A stretch of DNA of 10,722 nucleotides, taken from positions 1 to 10,722 of the forward strand of contig RFNI01000069.1 in assembly GCA_009927245.1 (NCBI GenBank), given 5' to 3'. Below are positions 1 to 6,195 of this stretch, piece after piece. Source of the DNA: Actinomycetota bacterium (GTDB taxonomy: Bacteria; Actinomycetota; Actinomycetes; Actinomycetales; Microbacteriaceae). A program made the position numbers and the translations under genes. The notes beneath the pieces were generated by a model. It saw only the letters and a program-made list of their open reading frames with translations, had not been told where the DNA came from and made no database searches. Each line of letters starts with the position of its first letter. The stretch's first letter is position 1.

Positions 1-1
1 T

Positions 2-20
2 GTTGCCTGATTAGGGCAAC
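2..20 (-). terminator. Possible terminator hairpin downstream of the secreted-protein gene
   Basis: GTTGCC at 2-7 and GGCAAC at 15-20 form a perfect 6-bp inverted repeat around a 7-nt loop. It lies about 85 bp beyond the stop codon of the minus-strand gene that ends at 105. A U-tract, if present, would lie beyond the left edge, so it cannot be judged as a terminator. Positions 21-104 show no gene or other convincing element. Confidence 0.2.
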
Positions 21-104
21 GACTATGAGTTTACTTCGTATTTGAACGGCTAGCTGCTGGATAAGTTGAGCTCTAAATCCCAAAGGATGTTAGCTTCCAG
101 CGTT

Positions 105-1232
105 CTAGCAGACTTTCACAACTGCTTTCCTATTTGTGATTGAGATGCACGCGCTAACAGTCATCGCTTGATACTTTTGGGTTAGTTTCACTACACCTTT
201 TGAAACTGAGTATTTGTATGGGGTAGCCTTCACAGCTGTAATCAGATAGTCAGTGCTCAGACTCTTTCGAGCTTTTGTTGCAAGCCTGTTTGCTTGCGCC
301 ACGACTGAGTTCGCTAGGATAACGAGATAGTCTTCGATCTGCATCCTGAGAGAAAAGTCAGCTAAGGTCTGCAAATTCACTGTCGATTTCGGATTAGGCG
401 GGGTTATCGCGGTTGGCAAGAGACTAATGTCCGTGGTTGCAGTGGAAGTTATGATTCCCAAGGTGAAGTATGGAGTTTCTGCTTCGCTTTTGACTGCGTA
501 GGTCTTCCCATCGCCACTGATGGTCACCACTGTGTGGATGTGGTTGAACTCATCAGATGCCATAGTTGCAGGTACTTTGACATCGAAGATGTAGTCCGTG
601 TTGCTCGGGTTCTTGACATTTGCAATTTTCTCAACAGCTGAATACCGAGCTTCAGGATTGTCAGTTACATTTCCCATCATGTTCCAGCTCGCCATAGACA
701 ATGAAGATGAGTAGATCACAGATGCCGAATCCATCGGATCAATAAACTGAAGCAACGCTTTATTTCTAGTTGTATAGTGGGTGGCTTTGGGTTTACCTAA
801 CCTTTTGAGAGCGGAAGTCTTGAAGTTGTAGTTAGCCGACGCATATGTAGCAATGGTTCCGAAGTAAAGCCCATTCTTTAGCCCGTAGTCCTTGACACTT
901 GTATCACCGGCAGAAGATGAAGGTGAAAGCAGGTTCATGGTGGACATGCGATATTTGAAGTTGTTGCCTGAAGCCACTGCGGTGAGCTTAGTCAGTCCGA
1001 TTGCGGTAGCACCTAGATCGCTCTTGAGAGTAGATGTCAAATTCATCTTCTTCTCTGTGCGTATCTTCTCGTGGAAATTCTCCATCGCAAGCGCTAACTC
1101 TTGATGGTTTGCACTTGCCGCAAACTCCTCGTAAGTTAGAGTTTCTGACACTGCCTGTGCACTTGTTACAGTGAGTGAACTTGAAAAAATTGCTACTGTG
1201 GCGACTATCGCCATTGTGATTTTGTTGACCAA
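105..1232 (-). CDS. Secreted protein of unknown function (375 aa)
   Basis: I do not recognise the family. Residues 1-27 form a signal peptide: basic MVNK, a hydrophobic core, then an SAQA site, so cleavage is likely after Ala27. There is no lipobox cysteine, no further membrane helix and no LPxTG motif, so the protein is probably released or loosely wall-attached. The TTG start is preferred over the ATG six codons later because it supplies the basic n-region and has an AGGGGG Shine-Dalgarno about 5-6 nt upstream. The middle (about 90-285) alternates short polar and hydrophobic strands and looks beta-rich. About 285-340 looks helical. The C-terminus returns to strands and contains the only two cysteines, Cys362 and Cys375 (the last residue), which could form a disulfide. 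This arrangement loosely recalls a pilin-like end or a LprG-like fold, but neither is demonstrated. The gene is divergent from ffs/dnaX and appears monocistronic in view. Confidence 0.75.
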   Translation of the reverse strand: MVNKITMAIVATVAIFSSSLTVTSAQAVSETLTYEEFAASANHQELALAMENFHEKIRTEKKMNLTSTLKSDLGATAIGLTKLTAVASGNNFKYRMSTMNLLSPSSSAGDTSVKDYGLKNGLYFGTIATYASANYNFKTSALKRLGKPKATHYTTRNKALLQFIDPMDSASVIYSSSLSMASWNMMGNVTDNPEARYSAVEKIANVKNPSNTDYIFDVKVPATMASDEFNHIHTVVTISGDGKTYAVKSEAETPYFTLGIITSTATTDISLLPTAITPPNPKSTVNLQTLADFSLRMQIEDYLVILANSVVAQANRLATKARKSLSTDYLITAVKATPYKYSVSKGVVKLTQKYQAMTVSACISITNRKAVVKVC

Positions 1233-1311
1233 TTTAGCCCCCTATGGTTATTTCCAGCATAGTAGGGGATAGGCGTGGGAAGGCTGCTCGGAATCCCCCA
1301 AATTTTCGGGC

Positions 1312-1317
1312 TAGAAT
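1312..1317 (+). promoter_or_regulatory. -10 box of the SRP RNA promoter
   Basis: TAGAAT sits 6-7 bases before G1324/G1325, where the base of the SRP RNA stem begins, so the predicted transcription start coincides with the RNA 5' end. No good -35 hexamer is visible 16-18 bp upstream, as is often the case in actinobacterial promoters. Confidence 0.5.
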
Positions 1318-1323
1318 TGCCTC

Positions 1324-1413
1324 GGACTCCCCGTGCGGCGTCACCTCGGCTAACTCCCCCAGGATCGAAAGATAGCAAGGGTAACTGGGCTCTGGCGGGT
1401 GTGCGGGGAGTCT
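1324..1413 (+). ncRNA. ffs: Signal recognition particle 4.5S RNA
   Basis: This is the small bacterial SRP RNA, which binds Ffh and directs nascent membrane and secreted proteins to FtsY and the translocon. The terminal helix is a perfect 9-bp pairing of 1325-1333 (GACTCCCCG) with 1404-1412 (CGGGGAGTC). The conserved Ffh-binding apex is at 1360-1377: CAGG on the 5' side, a short U-C/G-A stem closed by a GAAA tetraloop (1367-1370), and AGCA on the 3' side. CCC at 1357-1359 pairs with GGG at 1379-1381, and CACC at 1342-1345 can pair with GGTG at 1398-1401. Placement just upstream of dnaX is the usual actinobacterial position. The tetraloop is GAAA where GGAA is the commoner form; both fit the GNRA-like fold. 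Exact ends are inferred from the helix, and only a short TTT follows, so the termination mode is unclear. Confidence 0.9.
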
Positions 1414-1447
1414 TTACACAACCCATACTTTTGTCAGCAGAGAGGTT

Positions 1448-1453
1448 TAGGCT
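1448..1453 (+). promoter_or_regulatory. Candidate -10 box for a leaderless dnaX transcript
   Basis: TAGGCT (TANNNT type) is followed by exactly 6 nt and then the GTG start codon of dnaX at 1460, so transcription would begin at or next to the start codon. The only Shine-Dalgarno-like run is GAGAGG at 1440-1445, which is 14 nt from the start and too far to be good. No convincing -35 is seen at the right spacing; TTGTCA at 1431-1436 is too close. Read-through from ffs is also possible. Confidence 0.35.
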
Positions 1454-1459
1454 CAATAG

Positions 1460-3151
1460 GTGTCCACCGCTCTCTATCGTCGTTATAGACCTGAATCATT
1501 TGCCGAGCTAATCGGTCAGTCTCAGGTGACTGTGCCGCTTATGGCTGCTCTAAAGAGCGATCGAGTAAACCACGCTTATCTGTTTAGTGGTCCTCGTGGT
1601 TGCGGTAAGACAACCTCTGCAAGAATCCTTGCTCGTTGTTTGAACTGTGCTGAAGGTCCAACCGACACTCCTTGCGGCAAGTGTGCCTCTTGTATTGAGC
1701 TATCTAGGGATGGTTCTGGTTCTCTAGATGTTATTGAAATTGATGCTGCTAGCCACAACAAGGTTGAGGATGCTAGAGAGCTAAGAGAAAGAATTGCTTT
1801 CGCACCTTCTCGTGACCGATACAAGATCTTCATTCTGGATGAGGCTCACATGGTTACCAAAGATGGTTTCAATGCTTTGCTCAAGGTAGTTGAAGAGCCA
1901 CCAGCCCACGTAAAGTTCATCTTTGCAACTACTGAACCTGAAAAAGTCATTTCAACTATTAGATCTAGAACTCACCACTACCCATTCCGCTTAGTTCCTC
2001 CTGCACAGATGCTCGAGTACTTAGGTCAGATGGCAGCTTCTGAGAAGGTCAAGATCGATGAAGGTGTTCTAAGCCTGGTAGTTAGGTCTGGTGGAGGTTC
2101 AGTGAGAGATTCACTTTCACTACTAGATCAACTAATCGCTGGTTCAGATAAGAACCATGTCACTTACGAACGTGCTATTGGACTTCTTGGTTATACCGAT
2201 GCAGCACTTCTTGATTCTGTAATTGATGCTTTTAGTTTGGGAGATGCTGCTGAGGTATTCGCAAGCGTTGACAGAGTTATTCAATCTGGTCAGGACCCTC
2301 ACAGATTCGTTGAAGACCTATTGGAGCGAATCAGAGATCTAATTGTTGTTGGTTCGGTTGGTCTGGCTGCAAAGAATGTCCTTCGAGATATTCCTCAAGA
2401 TCAACTAGATCGAATGAGATTGCAAGTTGAGAGATTCGGTAAAGCTGAGTTGAACTACGCAGCTGAAGTAATTGCTGAAGGTCTAACTCGTATGAACGGT
2501 GCAACCAGCCCGAAGCTTCAGCTAGAGCTAATGCTTACTAGGGTCTTGGTTCCAGCCCAAGACACTTCAGAAACTGGCTCACTAGCTCGCATCGATCGTC
2601 TTGAACGAAGAATGGGCTTGGCTGGAAATGCTCCAGTTGCTGCACCAGCAGCTGGTCAGCCTCAGGCAGCAGCTCCAGCTTCAGCACCTCAATCGGTTCC
2701 AAGCGCTGCGGTAACTTGGGAAACTTTCCAAGCTGCTTGGCCTGATATCAAGACCAAGCTTGCTGAGATTTCTAGATCTGCTTGGCAGGTTGTTCTTCCG
2801 CAAACCCCTGTTGGTTTTGATGGGGAAGTTCTAGACATTGCTTTTGCTAATGAACACGACAAGACAGTATTCAAAGATGGTGGAACTACTTCTCCTAGTG
2901 AGCAGCTGCGTAAAGCAATCTTTGATGTTCTAGGTGTTCGAGTGAAGTATCGTGCTTTGACTAAGTCAGAAGGTGAACCGGTAGTTCAGGTTTCAACTCC
3001 TGCTTCTACTGCACCAACTGAGCCAATTGCTAAAGCTCCTGAAGCTGTTGTCAATGAGAACAGAAACAAACTCATTGACGAAGACAGTCAGGTTGGCGAG
3101 TCAGTGCTTAGAGACATTCTTGGTGCAGAGCCAGTTGATGGTGACAAATAA
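1460..3151 (+). CDS. dnaX: DNA polymerase III subunit gamma/tau
   Basis: ATPase subunit of the replicative clamp loader, which loads the beta clamp on primed DNA. The 563-aa product has Walker A GPRGCGKT at residues 44-51, a zinc module (Cys63, Cys72, Cys75, Cys78), Walker B with DEAH at 127-130, sensor 1 FATTEP near 155-160, an SRT version of the SRC arginine-finger motif (Arg170), and a sensor 2 segment GGGSVRDSL at about 211-219. An Ala/Pro/Gln-rich linker (about 390-420) leads to a C-terminal region ending near an acidic tail. The GTG start is fixed: a TAG stop lies immediately upstream in frame (1457-1459), and the N-terminus MSTALYRRYRP is the family norm. The stop overlaps the recR start (TAATG), so the two are translationally coupled. 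No gamma-type slippery site is seen in the linker, so a single full-length product is expected. Confidence 0.97.
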   Translation: MSTALYRRYRPESFAELIGQSQVTVPLMAALKSDRVNHAYLFSGPRGCGKTTSARILARCLNCAEGPTDTPCGKCASCIELSRDGSGSLDVIEIDAASHNKVEDARELRERIAFAPSRDRYKIFILDEAHMVTKDGFNALLKVVEEPPAHVKFIFATTEPEKVISTIRSRTHHYPFRLVPPAQMLEYLGQMAASEKVKIDEGVLSLVVRSGGGSVRDSLSLLDQLIAGSDKNHVTYERAIGLLGYTDAALLDSVIDAFSLGDAAEVFASVDRVIQSGQDPHRFVEDLLERIRDLIVVGSVGLAAKNVLRDIPQDQLDRMRLQVERFGKAELNYAAEVIAEGLTRMNGATSPKLQLELMLTRVLVPAQDTSETGSLARIDRLERRMGLAGNAPVAAPAAGQPQAAAPASAPQSVPSAAVTWETFQAAWPDIKTKLAEISRSAWQVVLPQTPVGFDGEVLDIAFANEHDKTVFKDGGTTSPSEQLRKAIFDVLGVRVKYRALTKSEGEPVVQVSTPASTAPTEPIAKAPEAVVNENRNKLIDEDSQVGESVLRDILGAEPVDGDK

Positions 3152-3753
3152 TGTATGAAGGTGTAGTTCAAGACCTTATTGATGCTTTGAGTCGTTTGCC
3201 TGGTGTCGGACCTAAGTCAGCTCAACGTATTGCTTTCTATCTAGTTCAGACTGATGATGATCAAGCAGCAGAGTTAGCAAAGATTCTTCTTGAGGCTAAA
3301 GACCGGGTTCGATTCTGTGACACCTGCGGAAACGTAGCTGAAGCTGAACTTTGTAACATCTGTCGTGATCCTCGTCGAGTCAAAGATGCCATCTGTGTTG
3401 TTGAAGAATCTAAAGATGTTCAGGCTATTGAGAAGACTCGAGAGTTCAAGGGTTACTACCACGTCCTTGGTGGAGCTATCAGCCCTATTGATGGCATTGG
3501 TCCAGATAACTTACGAATCAGAGAGCTGATGTCTCGTCTAAATGACCCTGAAATCAAGGAAGTTATTATCGCCACCGACCCTAACCTTGAGGGTGAAGCG
3601 ACCGCTACATACCTAACTCGTTTGCTTGCTCCACTGGGGATTACCGTTAGCCGCCTAGCTTCTGGGCTCCCTGTTGGTGGAGATCTGGAGTATGCGGATG
3701 AGGTCACTCTAGGCCGTGCCTTCGAGGGTCGCCGGATAGTTAGCCAGCAGTAA
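3151..3753 (+). CDS. recR: Recombination mediator protein RecR
   Basis: RecR acts with RecF/RecO in loading RecA at single-stranded gaps during recombinational repair. At 200 aa it has the standard length. It has an N-terminal helix-hairpin-helix (LPGVGPKSAQRIA, about 16-28), a four-cysteine zinc finger (Cys56, Cys59, Cys68, Cys71), a Toprim domain beginning near residue 80 (ICVVEES) with the ATDPNLEGEAT segment at about 141-151, and the conserved ASGLPVGGDLEYAD stretch at about 170-183. The ATG overlaps the dnaX stop by one base, and the dnaX-recR order is conserved across bacteria. Confidence 0.97.
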   Translation: MYEGVVQDLIDALSRLPGVGPKSAQRIAFYLVQTDDDQAAELAKILLEAKDRVRFCDTCGNVAEAELCNICRDPRRVKDAICVVEESKDVQAIEKTREFKGYYHVLGGAISPIDGIGPDNLRIRELMSRLNDPEIKEVIIATDPNLEGEATATYLTRLLAPLGITVSRLASGLPVGGDLEYADEVTLGRAFEGRRIVSQQ

Positions 3754-3835
3754 CAAAAGGCTCAAATCAGGGCTAAACTTTAACTATTCATCGTTGAAAA
3801 TCCCCCCATTTTTCCTTACCCAGGAGAGAAGTCCC
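3754..3835 (+). promoter_or_regulatory. recR-lysC gap with probable lysC promoter and Shine-Dalgarno
   Basis: This gap carries two overlapping candidate -10 boxes, TAAACT (3774-3779) and TAACTA (3781-3786), neither with a clear -35. AGGAG at 3822-3826 is a strong Shine-Dalgarno 9 nt before the TTG at 3836, and it decides the lysC start: the ATG at 3794, in the same frame, would add a non-conserved N-terminus and has no such site. No attenuator or riboswitch structure is apparent. Confidence 0.45.
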
Positions 3836-5112
3836 TTGGCGCTTATTGTCCAGAAGTATGGCGGCTCGTCAGTAGGCGATGCCGACAAGATTAAGCATGT
3901 CGCTAGGCGCATCATCGAGACTCAGGCTGCTGGTAACCAGGTTTGTGTAGTGGTCTCGGCCATGGGGGATACTACCGATGAACTTATGGATCTAGCCAAC
4001 CAGGTTGCTTCAAAACCTGAGGGTAGAGAGCTGGATATGCTCCTAACCGCTGGTGAGCGTATTTCAATGGCTCTAGTCTCAATGGCTATCAACGACCTAG
4101 GTGCTAATTCACTTTCTTTTACCGGCTCTCAAGCTGGAATCATTACCGATGAGGTACACGGTAATGCTCGTATTGCAGAGGTAACTCCAGACCGAGTTGC
4201 TGAAGCACTAGCTGGAGGCAACATTGCTATCGTTGCGGGCTTCCAGGGATTCAACAGAGACAGTAGAGATATCACAACTCTTGGTAGAGGTGGATCAGAT
4301 ACCACTGCTGTTGCACTAGCTGCAGCACTTAAGGCTGATGTCTGCGAATCTACAGTGACGTTGATGGTATCTACACAGCAGACCCTCGCATCATCCCAAC
4401 TGCTAGAAAACTAGAAGCAATTGATGTTGAGTCAATGCTTGAGCTAGCTGCCGCAGGAGCAAAGATTCTGCACATTAGAGCAGTTGAGTTTGCTCGTAGA
4501 CACAAAGTGAATTTAGTAGTTAGGTCAACTTTTAGCACTGACCCTGGAACAGTAGTTATCTCTGATGAAAATGGAGCAAAGCAAATGGAAGAATCAATCG
4601 TTTCTGGTGTTGCCACCGATAAGTCTCAGGCGAAGATTACTGTCATCGGTATTCCAGATGTGCCTGGTAAGGCAGCAGCAGTGTTCACCACTGTTGCTGA
4701 AGCTGGAGCGAACATCGACATGATTGTTCAAAACACTCCTACCGGTTCGGATGTGACTGACTCAGTAAGTGACATCACCTTTACTTTGCCTAAGGGAGAT
4801 CTAAAGCGAGTGCTTGATGCTTTGGCTCAGAACAGAGATGTCCTTGGTTACCGTGAACTTGAAAGCGATGAGCAGATCGGTAAGTTGAGTGTTGTTGGTG
4901 CTGGTATGAGAACTCACTCTGGTGTTTCAGCGATCCTGTTTAGAGCGCTAGCTGAAGCAGGTATCAACGTAGAGATGATTTCAACTTCTGAGATTCGTAT
5001 CTCAGTTATCACTTCTCTTGAGCAGGTTGATGATGCAGCTCGTGCAGTGCACAAGGCTTTTGATCTTGATTCAGACACAGTAGCGACTGTCTACGCAGGA
5101 ACTGGTCGATAA
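3836..5112 (+). pseudogene. lysC: Aspartate kinase, frame broken by an apparent 1-base deletion
   Basis: Aspartokinase phosphorylates aspartate, the first step towards lysine/diaminopimelate, methionine and threonine. From the TTG at 3836 the frame reads MALIVQKYGGSSVGD, the standard actinobacterial N-terminus, and continues through the kinase segments TLGRGGSDTTAVALA and ADVCE (Glu171, codon 4346-4348). The normal continuation, IYSDVDGIYTADPRIIP, is in the next frame; the frame in use instead runs to a TAG at 4412-4414. Adding one A at GAATC (4346-4350) would restore a 425-aa protein of normal length, with kinase domain followed by two ACT domains and the YAGTGR end. There is no slippery heptamer or strong stem at the junction, so programmed frameshifting is unlikely. 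The rest of the gene is intact and well conserved, which suggests a sequencing or assembly error or a very recent mutation. The stop overlaps the asd start. Confidence 0.85.
4585..5112 (+). CDS. lysC: Candidate internal LysC beta subunit (ACT-domain regulatory part)
   Basis: In Corynebacterium glutamicum and Bacillus, aspartokinase is an alpha2beta2 complex whose beta subunit is made from an in-frame start inside lysC. Here ATG at 4585 begins MEESIVSGVATDKSQAK, which aligns with the known corynebacterial beta start region (V/MEEAVLTGVATDKSEAK, from memory). GGAG at 4573-4576 lies 8 nt upstream, a good Shine-Dalgarno. The product would be 175 aa, contain both ACT domains, and lie wholly downstream of the frameshift, so it could be made even if the alpha frame is really broken. 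The same frame is also open from an earlier ATG at 4435, but that start cuts into the kinase domain and has no comparable support. Confidence 0.5.
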   Translation: MEESIVSGVATDKSQAKITVIGIPDVPGKAAAVFTTVAEAGANIDMIVQNTPTGSDVTDSVSDITFTLPKGDLKRVLDALAQNRDVLGYRELESDEQIGKLSVVGAGMRTHSGVSAILFRALAEAGINVEMISTSEIRISVITSLEQVDDAARAVHKAFDLDSDTVATVYAGTGR

Positions 5113-6173
5113 TGGCGAAACCAAACCTAGCCCTCGTTGGTGCTACCGGCGCCGTTGGCACCGTAATGATTGACATCATCAACAACCGTGAAAACATCTG
5201 GGGAGAGATTCGTCTCATAGCTTCTGCAAGATCTGCTGGTAAGAAGATTACTGTTCACGGTGAAGAGCTAACTGTTGTTGAACTAACCCCTGAAGCTTTT
5301 GATGGTATCGACATTGCAATGTTCGATGTTCCAGATGAGGTCTCTGAGGTTTGGGCGCCGATTGCAGCTGCTCGCGGAGCAGTTGCGGTTGATAACTCTG
5401 GTGCTTTCAGAATGGATCCAGAAGTTCCACTAGTAGTTCCTGAGGTAAACCCTGAGCAGGCTAGGAATAGACCTAAGGGCATAATCTCTAACCCGAACTG
5501 CACAACCTTGACCATGATGGCTGCCCTAGGTGCTCTGCACCGAGGTTGGACTCTGACTGAACTTGTTGTTTCCAGCTACCAGGCTGTTTCTGGTGCAGGT
5601 GCTGCTGGTATTGCAAGACTAAGGGATGAGATCACTGCTGTCTCTGGAACAACTGCTGGTGAAGCTAGTGAAGATGTTCTAAACACTTTGAATGCAGCTG
5701 GTCTAGGTCTAGATGTTTCTCCTTTTGCTGCACCTGTTGCCCTGAACGTTATTCCTTTTGCTGGCTCTCTAAAGGCTGGTGGCTTCTCAAGCGAAGAGAT
5801 GAAGGTTCGTGATGAGAGCAGAAAGATTCTGGGTATTCCAGATCTCAAGGTTGCCGCTACCTGTGTCCGAGTTCCAGTGTTGGTTAGTCACTCTCTGGCT
5901 GTTCACGCAACCTTTGCGAGTCCGCTCACCGTTGCTGAGGTGCACAAGGCTCTAACTGAAGAGCCAACCATTCGTTTGGTAGATGACCCAGCGAATGGTC
6001 AGTGGCCAACTCCGAACCTTGTCGCAGGTCAGGATCCAACCTTTGTTGGTCGTGTTCGCCAGTCACTGGATTTCCCAAACAGCATTGAGATGTTTGTAGT
6101 GGGAGATAACCTTCGCAAGGGTGCTGCTCTAAACACCTACGAAATTGCTGAGCTTGTTGCCAGTGAATTCTAG
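5112..6173 (+). CDS. asd: Aspartate-semialdehyde dehydrogenase
   Basis: Reduces beta-aspartyl phosphate to aspartate semialdehyde with NADPH, the step after LysC and the branch point to lysine/DAP and homoserine. The 353-aa product has the nucleotide-binding GATGAVG at 10-16, the catalytic cysteine in SNPNCTT (Cys130), the SYQAVSGAGAAG segment at 155-166, substrate-binding Arg253 in CVRVP, and catalytic His260 in VSHSL. The usual LFSAG phosphate/cofactor loop is replaced by MFDVPDEVS (about 70-78); I recall this variant from other actinobacterial Asd proteins, so it is probably a clade feature and not a defect. The ATG overlaps the lysC stop (TAATG), with AGGAA at 5097-5101 as Shine-Dalgarno. 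The lysC-asd pair is a classical actinobacterial operon. Confidence 0.96.
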   Translation: MAKPNLALVGATGAVGTVMIDIINNRENIWGEIRLIASARSAGKKITVHGEELTVVELTPEAFDGIDIAMFDVPDEVSEVWAPIAAARGAVAVDNSGAFRMDPEVPLVVPEVNPEQARNRPKGIISNPNCTTLTMMAALGALHRGWTLTELVVSSYQAVSGAGAAGIARLRDEITAVSGTTAGEASEDVLNTLNAAGLGLDVSPFAAPVALNVIPFAGSLKAGGFSSEEMKVRDESRKILGIPDLKVAATCVRVPVLVSHSLAVHATFASPLTVAEVHKALTEEPTIRLVDDPANGQWPTPNLVAGQDPTFVGRVRQSLDFPNSIEMFVVGDNLRKGAALNTYEIAELVASEF

Positions 6174-6183
6174 GCCTCTCGGC

Positions 6184-6189
6184 TAACCT
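6184..6189 (+). promoter_or_regulatory. Candidate -10 box for a leaderless lipoprotein transcript
   Basis: TAACCT is followed by 6 nt and then the ATG at 6196. No Shine-Dalgarno is present between the asd stop (6173) and this ATG, so initiation on a leaderless mRNA is a reasonable reading. No -35 match at 16-18 bp was found; TTGCCA at 6157-6162 is 21 bp away. Confidence 0.4.
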
Positions 6190-6195
6190 AAAAGT

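Noticed and set aside
49..109. Broken inverted repeat GCTAG-CTGGA / TCCAG-CTAGC around the stop of the secreted-protein gene
   Set aside because: The arms are short and mismatched, and the separation is about 35 bp; chance similarity is likely.
1265..1298. Inverted repeat GGGGAT / ATCCCC between the secreted-protein gene and ffs
   Set aside because: Six base pairs around a 22-nt loop in a C/G-rich stretch; too weak to call an operator or terminator.
1935..1955. A-rich GAAAAAG run in dnaX as a gamma/tau frameshift site
   Set aside because: It lies in the ATPase domain near residues 161-162, far before the linker where a gamma product would be cut off, and lacks the needed heptamer and stem.
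3794..3835. ATG at 3794 as the lysC start, giving a 14-residue extension
   Set aside because: The extension is not conserved, and a strong AGGAG sits 9 nt before the TTG at 3836, which yields the standard MALIVQKYGG N-terminus.
4435..4584. ATG at 4435 as the start of an independent downstream gene
   Set aside because: It begins inside the kinase domain, has no Shine-Dalgarno, and the same frame continues aspartokinase sequence upstream of it; it is the 3' part of the broken lysC.
5576..5848. Open frame antisense to asd, and similar antisense frames over dnaX, recR and the PBP
   Set aside because: They mirror the codon structure of well-supported genes on the other strand, have no Shine-Dalgarno sequences, and their low-complexity Ser/Ala/Pro content is typical of shadow frames.
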